A stretch of DNA of 64,000 bases from Rhodamnia argentea (taxonomy: Eukaryota; Streptophyta; Magnoliopsida; Myrtales; Myrtaceae), in the NCBI RefSeq assembly GCF_020921035.1, contig NC_063151.1, positions 11,461,501 to 11,525,500 of the forward strand, read 5' to 3'. Below are positions 34,451 through 47,622 of the stretch, in pieces. Within the stretch, counting starts at the first letter, position 1, and every line of letters starts with the position of its first letter. A program made the position numbers and the translations under genes. Below the pieces are notes generated by a model. That model had not been told where the DNA came from and did no database searches. It saw nothing but the letters and a program-made list of their open reading frames with translations.

Positions 34451-35509
34451 GTAACTCGGCAACACCAATTAATGGTTAATTTTTCTCAAAAGGGGAAAAA
34501 AAATGAAGGAGTGGATGAATAGCGAAAGAAAAGGACGAAAATGTGTTAGCCAGTTCGAAAATGTGTTAGTCAAGAGTCAACGGTGCTGACGCCGAGGAAA
34601 CCTCCAGGTTAACGTGTCCAATCAGCGAAGCCGAAGTTTCCGGTCAGAGAAATATTGCCACGTGGATGGTCAACGGCGGTGGAAATTGAAACTCGGAAGT
34701 TGCACCCACCGACAACAACAGCAGCCGCCTGCAAGTCGATATTAATTACTCTTTAGTAAAATAGCTCCATCGTGTTTAGGCAATCAATCGTAGCCAATAC
34801 ATGACTGGGAAAAGTCCTTATTGGTCTCACATTTTGAGAAATTCCACAAATTCATAACAAGGCATTATACGAAGGAATAAGCACACGGAAGGTTCCTAAA
34901 CCGTCTCAATCGTGCACCGTCGTATCTGAACATTTTTTGGTCCGATGAAGCCCTTGAATTAGGTACTGATTATTTGAAGTTGGTCCTTCCGCTAAAAATT
35001 TTAACGGATCTGATGATGTGGTAGTTAATCTGTCATGCTAGCACCTATGTGTCCCGTGTCGACTATGTAGATATTAGAATCTTAACCTTTTTTTTTTTTA
35101 TAGAATATTGCGGCAGAGAATTAAAAACAAAGAAGAAAATTCCTCTAACGCGGGAGAAAGGTAAGGGAGGTCGGCGGCAATGGGCTGTGACAAGCAGCAA
35201 TGTTGAGTTACCGTCGTAAATCCATCGGTCCTCCTCGCCGCCGACGCCTCTGGCTCCCCACACATCCGAACACGCGCAGAGTACAAATGGAGAGGTAGGT
35301 ATTGCCCCGCCATAAACAATGCAAATATTGCCTACGAAAACTGGGAGCGCGGCAAATTGCGGGGAACTAGGTGGGGGATTAGGCGAAATGGGGCTCATTT
35401 TGTTTCTTATATATTTTATGTACTTACAATTGAAAACTCAATGCAACGTGTATTATCATATTCCATTTGTTTTTTGAAAAAAATTGAATGATTTTAAAAA
35501 TATTTTTCT
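34451..35509. other. gene-free spacer
   Basis: Mixed sequence with no recognised protein. A GC-richer patch at 35120-35390 is open on the minus strand (111 codons) but shows no domain, no splice context and no homologue I can name. Confidence 0.4.
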
Positions 35510-36299
35510 AGAAAATTTTCAATTAAGGACCTCAAATACCCTCATTTTATCAAATAAGAGCATGAAATGATTTTTGTTTCAAATAAGGGCCCGAAATGCC
35601 CTCTTTATCTCAAATAAGGGCTCGAAATGGATGTTGTTTTAAATAATGCCTAAAGTGGCCATATCAATCTCAAAAAATGGTGACTCACCGGTTGATAAGG
35701 GGTATTTTCATCACTTCATTTTTTTTCTTTATATATTTTTCTTTTTTTATTTTTCAAAAATTAAAAAAAAATTGTACCAAAAAAAAAAAAAAAGAAAAAA
35801 GGGCAAAAAAAAAAAAAAAAAATGTCCTCCCGCCTTGTGGCGCCCCAACATCGGTGGGGCGGTGGCGATGGTTGTCGGGGTTGTCAACACTTAGACAAGG
35901 GCTTGCTAGCACTCTCCCTGCTCTGGCAAAGGCCAATTAGCCCTTTTTTGGATCGCCGGCCATCGCCGCCACTCCTCCAACGTTGGGGAAGCTCGCACAT
36001 GCTAGAGGGCATTCCCTTCTTGCCTGAATCTCCTTCCTTTTTCTTTTTTTTTCACTTTTACTTTTTAAAAGTTTTACTTTAATTTGACTAAAAATTAGGG
36101 TAAAATCATACTTTGATGAAAATGCATTTGATCGGCCAAAATATTTGGTCAACCAGCCCTTATTTAAAATAGGAACAGCTACTTCGGACTTTTATTTAAG
36201 ATAAAGAGGGCACTTCGGGCCCTTATTTGAAATAAAGATCACTTTAAGCCCTTATTCGAGAAAATGAGAGCACTTGGTGCTCTTGTTTAGAATTTTCCC
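35510..36299. mobile_element. Mutator-like foldback element, family 2
   Basis: The arms carry repeated blocks like 'CAAATAAGGGCCCGAAATG' at the left and their inverse near 36180-36260. The ends are GAAAATTTTCAATTAAGG and AGAATTTTCCC. A GC-rich core (35820-36020) is bordered by A-runs and T-runs. It matches the copy at 56698-57380, whose 9-bp TSD is exact. The TSD here is not clear. No coding sequence. Confidence 0.72.
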
Positions 36300-39181
36300 T
36301 TCTAGAAATGATCGTTTATATTTATTAATAAATGAAAAGTGGTACTATTATCGACAATAATTGATGCTTAAATATCTCTATGGATATTGCAAATATTTTT
36401 CATTTGTTCATCTTTGCAAGCGATACATGAGATCATTTTCAAGAAATTACGTGCCAAATCCTTCATTTTTTTGCAAAACAAACACACCTTATATCTAGGT
36501 TAGGCTCACTCAACCTTGCTTCCACTTGTCCGTGGTGGGAGTTGTTTTTGCCAACGGTCATTCTAGTCTTTTCACGCTTTACTATGAACTTAGGTCCCTC
36601 CAAGCCTATTGACACAACCTGATTATGCTCATTTGTTCTCGTTCCATTAGTCCATCCAAACATTAACACACTCCTCGTTATACGGCTTGATTACCTTCTA
36701 TTCATATCAATCCAGCTTTTAGGCAATTTCTACGCAAGAGAGAGAAGAGTTAGGGTTATCTTTTTGCGATTCATAACTTAAATTGGCATTAATCCAATTT
36801 AACAGAAACTAACGGAGATAACTTTATCACAAGTATACAATTTGGGATTTTTAGTGATCAAAAAATTAAATTAGGATAAAATTGGCATGAGTGTACTAAT
36901 TTGAGGTTTTTTGTGGTCAAAAAATTAACTTAGAGAAAATTTGGCTTGAGATTTTGTGTGGTATTAATTCAAAAGGAAATAAAAGAAAGAAAGATAAGGA
37001 GAAAGCACACGCGCGATCACAAAACGACAGCGCTTCGCACGTTGAGTAAATGTTGGGAGGCGGGGTTAAAATATTTGACGTACCTCGTAAGGGGTTCCAC
37101 CCGACTTTGGGGATCCACGTGGACGGTTAATTACAATATTTAGTTGCTAAGCTAATTTTATTTGAACGAGACCCTTACACTCCCGTAAAATGATATTTGT
37201 GGCCCTAGGGAGTTGCGGAGATTCTCAATTGCATCCCCGGGTGTCATTGATTATATCTCTTTTAATTAATTTGAAACTGAGCTCATTTTTCATAAATTAC
37301 GCACTTGACCGTGGCTAGTCACCCGAGAAGAAGGAGATGATCATGTTGACCCGTTCTTCTCTCTCTCTCTTTCTTTCCTAAGTACACTGTGCATTGATAT
37401 GTATATTTAAAAAAAAATATGATGGAGCTGCTTATTAAAATAATAATAATAATTTCTTGGCACGTAAAAATAGGATGGGCTCCGAGATTCACTCCACTGA
37501 GAAGTCAAACCGAAGTGCAGACTGGCTCGTGCAATTCCTACTTTAATTACCTAACTCTTTCTTCTTTTGTGATATATATTGTGATCTTAGTTAATGGAAT
37601 ATCCCCGAAAAATATACATATATTTTATCAGTATATGTATATGCATACACACATACGTATATACATATTCACAGACAAAGAAGACCGTATATACATACAC
37701 ACATATATTTATGGTTTTTCCTCGCCGCACGCCAACTATTTTCGGCTGACCACCTCTTAAGTTTTGAGGGCTAATTTTTAGCCTGCTTTGGTTAGGGCTG
37801 ATGTTATATTTATATTCGTATCTTCTGTACATCACAGGATATTTATAGTATTTTATTTGCGTTTGACTTTGGGGGACTTCAGACAGAGCTTAACGAGGAA
37901 AAACCATCGAGATTAGGGTTGGTTAATTATGTTTTTATGCATTTCTATGCCCGGTGATAGATTTGTCGCCTTTCTTCTTCTTCTTCTTCTTCTTCTTCTT
38001 ATTTTTAATTATTTATTAAGAGCGTGGATTAATTTATAAGGGTTGGAGTCCGAAATTTTCCATGCCAAATAGGCTAAAGAGGTTATGAAAGTTTGAAGTA
38101 ATTTATATTTCGGCCTCGTACTTGAAAGGAAAATTTACCAAAAAAAAGCCTTAAACATGTTGCAACTGTGCCAATTGAATCCTAAATCTTTTGTATATAT
38201 GCCAATCAGTCCATTTGTTCGGCCCAAGCTAACGTGAATAATTTTTTACCGTGCTTACCCTTAGCAAATGTTGTAACCTAATAAAATGGAAGCATCCTAT
38301 AACCGGCCACGAAGAAAACGTTGAGTACCAAAAGATAAAACCATGTATGAGAATAAAAATTCCAATAAATTGATGGAGATTTTATAATACGTCATAAATC
38401 GCTTGCCTATGAAATCTCCGGTGGGTATTATAGTTATGTAGTCTTCCTCCACCTATTAATTTATTAAAATCTTTACGGATCCTTTTTTTTCATATTTCGA
38501 CAATGCAGTCTTAAAGCCAATGTTCAATCCCTTATACGACAAATTAAAAACAATTTCATCATTTGGCCACCATCCCATGCTTTGACTTGGGTTTTTCCGA
38601 TCCATGATGTTACTTGGGAACACAGTTCACTTAATTAGAAACCTATAAAAGCATACATAAGGATCGAATTACGACCTATCGATCTATTGAGGATCAACTC
38701 AGAATGAAGACGCTAGTACCATCAAGTCCAGCACTCGGAAGGCCATATCTACTCAAAATACAAAACGGATGGGCTCGAAAATCTCGAGATGAATCACAAT
38801 TTCTCTTGCTTCTCGCAATCATTGATGCCTAGCCTTCCGATTTGAGTTTTCTCCTATTTATAAGCCTCCGGATACAAATGTCGCGCTTAAAAATTACAGC
38901 CTTTATGTTCATCTGTACGTCCATTATGCCTTCTGCTAAGGATAGGTCTTCACCACGCAACATCAGCAATATATCGTGCAAATTCTGTGCAAGATGTTTG
39001 GCTTGATCTTAAGATTTCAATTGAAATGACACGAACTGGGTCTCCGATCTCGAAACTCCCAAAGGACAAGAAATCCCTACTTGGAATGTCCAGATCGGAA
39101 CAATCTGACCAATCGTACAGCCTTGCTCTTGCAATCTTCCAACACTCTTACCATTTTCGCCTACGGGGTTGAGGAGAAATT
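36300..39181. other. gene-free spacer with a lone foldback arm
   Basis: A single family 1 arm lies near 38128-38260 ('GGAAAATTTACCAAAAAAAA', then 'CAATTGAATCCTAAATC') with no partner. A TTC microsatellite lies at 37972-38000, and TA/CA-rich DNA at 37580-37700. No gene is recognised. Confidence 0.5.
37972..38000 (+). repeat. (TTC)n microsatellite
   Basis: About nine TTC units in a gene-free spacer. Confidence 0.9.
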
Positions 39182-39184
39182 TAA

Positions 39185-40315
39185 GATTGCATTTGATAAT
39201 CATGATAAAAATAATAATAGAATAAAATATATTTTATTATGTGTTTGGCTCCCAATTAGGACAGGATAAAGTATGATATAAGGGGAATATAACCTTGATA
39301 TAATTATCCCACGGAGAAGGTGTGATAAAGTTGAATATGATTTCTTCTTTCACAATAGAAAAAGCTATTTTTTTTAATAACAAAATTTTCAGATAATAAA
39401 AATAAAAATAAAATTAACTATGAATTACATTTGAATTCTAATATTAAAAATAATATAAAAATAAAATTTTATTTATTCCTATATATATTTATAAATTTCA
39501 GTTTTTTTCTAGTTTATAATATATTATGTGTATCTATAAATATATATACATACGCACTTCATATCTATATCATGACAAATTTTAGTTGTGGTAGTATAGT
39601 TTATTATTTAATAAAAATTTTCTTAAGAGATGATGGAATGGAATAAAACTAATGAAAAAAAGAGATATAAAAAAATAATTAAATAAAAATGAAGTAGAAA
39701 GAACCCAAATTTTAAGTAAACAAATTTGAACTTGAAAATGATCTTTCTAATTCTCGGAGAATGTGGGGCAATGAAATTTCTAATAAGAGCCTAGAAACCT
39801 CCATCTCCTTCTCCTATGTATTTCTCATTTATATTGAAATTTCATCACTCCTTTGTAGTTTTTTAGTTCTCATCAAAACTCTACGAAAACGGCGAGAAAG
39901 TCGAAACTTCTTCTTCTTTGTAGGTTTATGGTTTACGTCAAAAGTCTATGAAAGCGAAAAGAAAGTCAAAACTCATTCTCCTCCATAACTTTGTGGTTCA
40001 TGCTGAAATTTGACGAAAGAAGCGAGAGAGGCAAAACTTTTCATAATTGCAAATGTGAATAATCATATTTTCTCTTTCTTACTAGCATTTATAGTGAATT
40101 ATGAGAGATTCTTATAATCTCCGTTTCTGCATTTTCATATTCATTTTCACCGATATGTATAATTACCAAACAATAAACATGATTGATATGAATATATCCG
40201 GCTTTATTACTGTGATTCGCCAAACAATGGATAGGTTATGCCAAAATCCATAGATTTCATGTCCTATCATATCTAATCCTATTTTGGCTAGAAATCCAAA
40301 CGATCAAATGCAGTC
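39185..40315. mobile_element. Harbinger-like non-autonomous element
   Basis: The ends are GATTGCATTTGATAATCATG and, reverse-complemented at the right, GACTGCATTTGATCGTTTGG. TAA flanks both sides (39182-39184 and 40316-40318). Inner inverted motifs 'GTGTTTGGCT' and 'GCCAAACA' add support. The interior is very AT-rich and has no transposase. Confidence 0.7.
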
Positions 40316-40318
40316 TAA

Positions 40319-41402
40319 AGGTTCTCCATGCTCGACAAAGACTAAGCGCCTTAGAGAACAAAGAAAGGGGAGATCTTCCATCACATCCAAAAAACAAAAC
40401 TTAATAAATACTTACTCCCACTTCTATTATCATCACCAATCACTTACTCAACATAAGATGAAATTATTAAGATTGATTTACAAAATGGTTTGCAGAGTGA
40501 CGTGTCAAATTGCTATTGGCTCTTGATGCTAGGAGCGCACGATAGTAACCTAATACATTCACTTTGGGAGATGGCAAAGGGAGAGTTCAAGTGCTGACCT
40601 ATCAACACATTAGACCGGACCCACCTTCACTTAAAAGCTTAAATCAATGAGTTATAGGCCAGCTAAAATTAAACTTGTCAAAATGTGTCGTAAATTCATT
40701 TCTTAACCCATATATAATGGGTCGAGTTGATGTATGAACGAGTTATATTTAATAAATGGGTCATAAATAAGTTTAAACATAATATAACTGTTAAATGGGT
40801 CATGAATTAATCGTACATGGGTTTACAATTTACCATCAATCCACCTCTATGACTCTCTTTTTGTTCTCTCTTGCCATCACTCGATCTGATGCTTACTCCG
40901 CACTCTCACCTACGTTTGGGTATGAGTTTTCCTAAATTAGATTAAATATAAAAGTATTTTGAAAATATGTGTCGGGACAGGTTAGATATGAATTGAGTAT
41001 GTGTCCCTAGATTTTGCATTGCATGAAAATGGGTTAAATGAATCCATTTGGGTAGGATCATTTTCGACTCAAGCCACTCGTTTGATGAGTGAATGTGGAA
41101 CTGGGATATATTAACTAAAACACAACTCACTTATGTCCGAAGAGTTGAACACTACCCACTTGCTTGAAGGGTCACTAACATCGCTTAGTAAACTAATTTT
41201 GTAGATCAGCCTCACTGAATCTGGGATGGTTCATTTTTTGAACAAGAACCTTCGACGCATGCGGACCAAAAGGCAAAATCACTGGTCTGGCTGGGCTCAT
41301 ATTGGGTAGTTGGGCCTTCATTTTCGAATCCACTTTCTCCCTGCAATGCCTACCCTTTTAATAATACTACTCAAATAAGAGGCTCTAAGTACTTTTGCTA
41401 AG
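40319..41402. other. spacer with a degraded TRIM-type LTR fragment
   Basis: The stretch near 40550-40670 ('CACTTTGGGAGATGGC', 'ACCCACCTTCACTTAAAAGC', 'AATGAGTTATAGGCCAGCT') and the stretch near 41095-41135 ('ACTGGGATATATTAACTAAA') match the TRIM LTR at 18242-18451. About 430 bp of unrelated AT-rich DNA separates them. No TSD was found. Confidence 0.45.
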
Positions 41403-41481
41403 ATAAAACTTAGGGGTGGTCGGTTCCCGATCCGGTCTACTCCTACTCGGGAACCGATAGATTATTAGTAAGGGTGAGCAC

Positions 41482-44400
41482 TAGAGGTGAGCAAATCGGA
41501 CCGCCCGAACCAGGAACCACCGGGATCGGATCGGACCGATGGTCGGGTTCCCAATTTTAGATGGGCTGGTCCGGTTTCCGGTTCTTCATATTGGAACCGG
41601 TGGTCGGGTGGTCCGGTTCTTGGTTCCGGGGACATAGAACCGGACCAGATAGGACCTCCTGGACCGGATCGGTTAAACTTAAAAAAAAAAACCAAAATTA
41701 TTTATTGTTTAGGGTTTGCTCACCCTTTGTGCCTCTTCGGTCTTCACGTTTCAAGCATTTCGGCGTGCCCCTCTTGCTCACTGCCTTAGCCTCGCTAGCG
41801 TCGCTCGATCCCCTCTCGCGCTTGCGCCTCTCGCTCAGCCCCTCTCCCGACTCGCTCAGCCCCTCTCTCTTCCGTCACGTCCCTCTCGGTCGACGCCTAC
41901 CACTTGGAATCTCAGCTCAACTACGGACTGTCGCCTCCCTCACTCACTCTGTTTTTGGCCGATCGCGACCGCAATCACATCTCATCAAGGTAAGCACTCC
42001 ATGCTTTCTGTTTTTAGACATTCCAGAGTTCACGGGCATCTCATCTCGTTTGATTCCTCCGTTGTCTTTTGCACGAGTACAGCTTAAACCGTGCCCTTCT
42101 AATTTGGGTTGCTATTCTGGATAGTCATATGAGAAACCGTTGGGTCAATTGACTTAGTGGTTAGATATGTCATTTGCTGGGCATTGTTTTGCTCACCCTT
42201 GCTTAATATTTCAAATTTTTAGTTATGATGATGGCGGTAGTGAATGGTCGAATGGAGTATTGGGCAGTCCTCGTAAGAGCTTATTGCGGCATTGCTTTCT
42301 TAGGCCTTTTGCGACAGTTCCTATGCTTATCCCGTTAGGATTACGGATATAATTGGGAGAAAACAGTGTAGATGTTGCTATGCGATTTGCTTTTACCGGG
42401 TTTTATTCTTTGTCACTTTCTTGTTGTTGTTAATTGAACTATATTTCTTGATAAATGTCCACCAAGCGAAGGTTAAGATGAATCAACAAGCGAAGGCATT
42501 AGGTGGGACGCCTTAAGCACTAATGTCGGATGTTATATGATGACTTACCGAATGTCAGTGTCGGATTATTGTCATGATCTGTTGTGATTACCCGGATTTT
42601 TGTTGTTCTTTGCTTTAGTTTGTATTTGCTATGCGTACAATTAAGTCAAACTTATGGAAGTTCACCAAATGGCCATTTTACATAACATATAGGGAGTCAA
42701 GCAGCTAGAACTAGAAGTTCACCCTTAGCTTTTATAACTTATCATCTTTTTAATTCAAGTGATTTACTTACATGACAATGGAAGTGGACAAATCCATTGA
42801 TGAGATGACTTCGCCGATGGGCTCACTCGTACACGAAGGTGAAGAAGTCTTCGAAGAGGAAGTCGACACAAATAAGGTATCTCATGATTACCCCACTGCC
42901 ACTTCTACCGGTAAACGAAAGTTATCAACAGCCTAGTGTCATTTTCGTAAAGGCAACAAAGATAAGAATGGGAAAACCGAGGTGTTTTGCAAATATTGTG
43001 AGGCAAGGTATTGGTATTGTGTTAATAATGGCACTTCGCTATGTTGAAGCAAGTTGAGCAGGTGCAATAAGTATCCTCGCAATATAGATAAGAAGCAAAA
43101 ATTATTTGTCCCATGTAGAGTGGATAGGACTCAAATGACTAAGGGGAATACCAATACTGGTAGTGCTAATGTCTTATCGACATGGGAGTTTGATCGGGAA
43201 CGTTGCGGGCAATTGCTTGTTCGGATTATTATAGTGGATGAATAACCTTTTTCGTTGGTTGAAGATGTGGGATTTTATGTTTTTATCAATAAGCTACAAC
43301 CTCTTTTCAATCCAATCTCAAGATTTACAATGGCTAGAGATTACATGAAGATGTATCTTGCTGAAAGAATAAGTTTGAAGAATTTTTTTCGCAAGTTAAG
43401 TCTAGGGTCGCTCTCACGACCGATACATGGAGCTCTACTCAGAACTTGAACTATTTATGTCTCACTGCACATTTTATTGATGATGATTGGAAATTGCACA
43501 AAATGATCATCAATTTTGTGGTGATGTCTAGTCACAAGGTCAAAAAAATTGAGAAAATGATTGAGAAATGCATCTACGAGTAGGGAATAGATAAACATGT
43601 GTCCACGATCACTATGGATAATGCTAGTTCGAATAATAGCCATTAAGTTTTTGAGAGCTAAGTCTCTAAAAGATAAACTGTTGATCTTAGATAGTGAAGC
43701 TTTACACATGAGATGCACGGCTCATATTTTAAACTTGATTGTAAGGGATGGATTGCATGAGGTACGTGATTCTATTACACGTATTCGAAAAGTTGTTAGA
43801 TATGTGAGGGGTTCTCCCATGAGAGCTAAATCATTTCAAATTTGTATTGAGAGTGCAAGGATTACTTAAAAGGGCTCAGCTTGTCTTGATGTTTCCACTA
43901 GGTGGAACTCCACTTACCTCATGTTAGACACTGCCTTAAAGCTAATAAAGGCTTTTGAAAGGCTAGAAGAAGATGATCTTTTTTTCTCAGCTGAGCTTGA
44001 AGATGAAATTCCTAAACATGAAAATTGGGAAAATGCGAGAGTTCTTATCATATTTTTGAAGAAGTTTTATGATTCCACCAACAATATGTCCAGGACATTG
44101 TATATCACTTCAAATGATTATTTTGACGAGATAGTCGGTTAATATAAAACTACGAAACAAGCGGAGAATGCTTTAGATCCTAGAGTGAAATCTATGGGGG
44201 TGATGATGAAGGAAAAGTTTGACAAATATTATGGGAGTTTTGAAAAAGTGAACATGATGGTTTTGATTGCGGTGATATTGGATCCAAGAAAAAAGATGAA
44301 ATATGTGCGATATTGCTATAAACTAATCTATGATGATGATGAGATAATAAATGAGAGGTGCGATTATGTGAGGACTTACTTGGAACACTTGTTTAATTTT

Positions 44401-45699
44401 TATGAGAAGTCTTGTGGTTCCGGACCTTTTGGTGACAAACATTTGGGTGGTTAACTTCTCATTGATGCTAGTGGTAGTTTGAATCCCGATGGCCATGAGA
44501 AAGGTTACAAAGATGAGGTTGGTTTCACTGTGGGTTTCGATGTGAGTTTCGTTGGGGACAAGGCGTTCGAATACTTTATGGATGAGGAGAAAAAAGTGGT
44601 CGAGGGCAATTTATCCGAGATCGAAAAGTATCTTCAAGCCCCACGTGAAAAAGGTCGTACTCTTGACATTTTGATGTGGTGGAATACCGCTGGCTAAAAG
44701 TTTAAAATCTGCTCTTTGATGGCTCGGGATATCTTGGCTATTCCTGTAAGAACCGTTGCTTTGGAGTCCACATTTAGCACATCCGGTCGCATGCTTGATG
44801 GCTATCGAAGTTCTTTGACCCATAGAGTGGTGGAAGCTTTGATTTGCGCTCAAGATTGGTTGAGAGTGATTAACAAACCAATTAATGTTGAAGAGTGCTT
44901 CGAGAATGCAGAGAAGTTCGAGTTGAGTAAGTCATGGATATATCTTTTCTTTTATATCTTGTATTTCTTTCGTATATCTAACAAGTGAATGCTTTAATTA
45001 ATATCTTGCTTTTTTTAGCCTTGGATGAGGCTCATTCGGAGCTTACCGTTAAATAGAGTTTACAAGTTGGTGGAAGGAATATATATGGTGAGATTTTTCA
45101 TTCATTATTTGAGGTCGATTTCTATTAATTCTATTTCTAGTTCAAAACTATTGTTCGTTGCTTATATATACTTTTTGCAGGTTTCCCGCACTTTTGCTTC
45201 ATCCATCAAATATCAAGAAAGGACTTGAAGTCAAGAAATATTCTCATTTTTCTATTTCACTGTCATTTCGGCTAATGTCCAGTGATCATCTCCCCTTTCC
45301 CCCCCTCCCTTTGGGTGTGCTTTCAATGTGCTATTGATGATCATATGAGGATGCATTGAATTGTTGTTGACTTTTAAAGCTTGGACCGTGGGCACCCTCT
45401 TTAAAAATGCAGATAATGCGTTGTTTTCATTCAATGTATGTGCATTCAGGTCTGCGATGCTTTCCATGTCAAACATGTATCCACTGTACTAAGAGGTAGG
45501 TCCATTGGCAGTATGGAAGCTTTTGCTTATTGGTCCTTGGAATCGACCGAGAACCGGACCGGACCGACGGTCCGATCCGGTTTTTGGTTCCTAGGGTGGC
45601 CGGTCCGGTTCGCGGTTCTGGAAAATGGGAATCGGGACCACTGGTCCGGTTCTCGATTTTTTAGGAGAACCGGAACGGACCAAGAACCAATCACCCCTA
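41482..45699 (+). mobile_element. hAT DNA transposon with BED-finger transposase remnant
   Basis: A 4,218-bp element with ends TAGAGGTGAGCA and ATCACCCCTA lies between exact 8-bp duplications GTGAGCAC (41474-41481 and 45700-45707). Subterminal regions are dense in 'CCGGTTC' and 'GGACCGG' motifs on both sides, typical of transposase-binding repeats. Inside are a GC-rich leader (41700-41990) and a decayed transposase gene (42778-44990). The perfect TSD beside a broken gene suggests it was moved in trans or decayed after landing. Confidence 0.92.
42778..44990 (+). pseudogene. hAT transposase (BED finger, RICESLEEPER-like)
   Basis: From the ATG at 42778 the frame is open for 52 codons. It stops at a TAG (42934) where the BED finger's conserved tryptophan is expected, just before CHFRKGNKDKNGKTEVFCKY. 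Further stops lie at 43045 and 43243. Later pieces in shifted frames include TTDTWSSTQNLNYL (about 43420) and ITMDNASSN (about 43605), both from the RNase H-like core. The C-terminal dimerisation region carries LDILMWWNT, ARDILAIPVRTVALESTFST and GRMLDGYRSSL (44660-44820). Order and length fit the family. The gene is not functional as it stands. Confidence 0.9.
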
Positions 45700-45910
45700 G
45701 TGAGCACCACAAACTTTAATATTAATATATTAATTATAATTAGGTTAGCATTTAAGGAATAAAAAAAATGATCGGTGGATTATTAAGTTTATATTGTAAA
45801 AGTTAAAAATAAATAAATAAAAATATTCGGTCTGGTTCGGGCAGTCCATTTCAATCAAGTCCAGGCGGCTCCCGATTCAGTCCGTCCATCTTACTCACCC
45901 TAATAAAAGT

Positions 45911-47622
45911 CGCCTTCAATTCTTCCGTGATTGTAGAAGTTAGTACCGAGAGACTCTTGGAATTGACACTTTTGCCGTGACTCTGAACTTCATCTTCACT
46001 TCTCATGTTCATTTAAGAGTGTGATGGTGACTGCTATAATGATCAGCTCTTTCATTGCATCATTCTGTTCTTCTGCTTCGCTTGGCCTCTCTTGCATCAT
46101 CTACTGGTCAAAGGTTCTGTGCTTTCAACTGAAACAAACATATCCACGACATTGTCAGTTTAATAGTCTTAACTTGTGCATGAGGGCTCTCTGACGTACG
46201 GGGTTCTTCTCCATCGCCATCCTCAGCCTGCACCACTAATGCTAACCAAACGAGAATCAAGTCCACCGACACTTCAAAAGCTTTTGCTAGAATCGTTGTT
46301 CTCGGGTACGAAGGAATAGACCGAAGCATCACATGCTATGGGAGGAGAGCAGTTCGAACGCCAAAGATCGCGACAATCGTCATTCTAGGTGATAACGCTA
46401 GCTCCAACATGCGATGCCAGACGTGTGTCTTCGAAAAGGCATCATCCTCAGCTCCATGGGAAAGTCAGATGCAGTAATGGGTCAGTTTCTTTTTTCGAAC
46501 TGTAAAAAGGTAAATAGACTTGGAAAACCAAAGGGGAGAGTCACTGAAGTGTGCCTGATGTTTCGACTTTCGAGTTTCATTCGCTTGCTTCCTCATTCTC
46601 AGTCTCAGGACCATGGGGGCATCAGATGAAAATGGTGCATCAGAGAGGGACTTCTCTAAGGGACCGACAAAAGGGGCGATCCGTCTTTCACCGGAAAGAC
46701 AGAACTGCAATAAATTCTGGCCTACTGTGGCACGACCATAATGATGCAGTGAAATGGACCATGTGTGTGTGTCATTCCTGCTTGTGTATCAGACTATATT
46801 GTGCCCATACGATACACCAGTACCCACCACCCATAAATTTCTCATTCAAAGTCCTAACACCACCATAGCTAACTTTTCGGTCTCGGGTTCTCGCCTAGTT
46901 CCTCATGCCCGATATACAGCCAATAATTTCGCAGTGGCCCATTCTCCAGAAAGAAGTGTATCTTTTCAAGAAGATAACTGGTTTTTTTCGTGTCGGACAG
47001 TACGTACAAGTAGATGATGTTCCGTCCGTGAACTTGGAAGTCCTCGTCCTTATCTGTCTGTGTTCTATCAAGATGGCACTCGATAACTTCCTCCCCACAG
47101 TTGTTTTTCGTTTTGAGCCGAGCGGAGTTGAATTGGAGATCTCATTTGAACTCTTTTGATTCATCAACGTCTGCGTCTCCACTAGCAGCACGTCAGTTTC
47201 AATTTATAAGCATTTTCAGAGCAAGAAAGAGTTGCAAACTGAACCTCTTTTGAGTGCCATCACTTTTTTTCCCGATCGCTTGAGTGTCACATGACTTTTC
47301 AATCGATCACTTAAATATCGTAACATTTTAAAAACGTTCGAAGAGAAGTTACCCGGTGTTATTTTGTCCAAGCTTTGACATGGTTTTTGAAGATTCAGAC
47401 CAGGCATTCAATGCCACAGTGACCATCTCTGCAGAAAGAACCCATCAAAGGACAATCCTGGGGCCTTCTTGAGGCCCTTCCTCCCCCTCTTGTCTCGTTA
47501 TCTCTCTCTCTCTCTCTTATCAATTAATCCAATTAAGCTTTCTAAAATCTTTTATAGCTATGTTATAGTTCATCGTCTCTGATACACCCAAAAGCAACCT
47601 CCAAAACCCAGGAACATCTGAA
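45911..47622. other. spacer and pectate lyase upstream region
   Basis: Several medium ORFs lie on both strands (for example 46108-46332, 46551-46868 and 46895-47191), but none has a recognisable domain. A CT-rich run lies near 47500-47518, about 110 bp before the pectate lyase ATG, and is likely part of its promoter or leader. Confidence 0.45.

Larger units (their letters stand above)
41411..45902. mobile_element. outer hAT element, interrupted
   Basis: The left end reads TAGGGGTGGTCGG and the right end CTTACTCACCCTA. The 8-bp flanks ATAAAACT (41403-41410) and ATAAAAGT (45903-45910) match at 7 of 8 positions, as expected of an old hAT insertion. Only about 270 bp belong to it. The rest is the younger hAT at 41482-45699, inserted near its left end. 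Confidence 0.75.

Noticed and set aside
35063-35398. 111-codon minus-strand gene
   Set aside because: It is only a GC-richer patch with no domain and no recognisable homologue.
41561-42124. 187-codon + frame near the start of the inner hAT
   Set aside because: It spans the hAT subterminal repeats and GC-rich leader and does not join the transposase frame.
46108-47191. host gene fragment upstream of pectate lyase
   Set aside because: Several medium frames on both strands, but none continues through plausible splice sites or shows a family motif.
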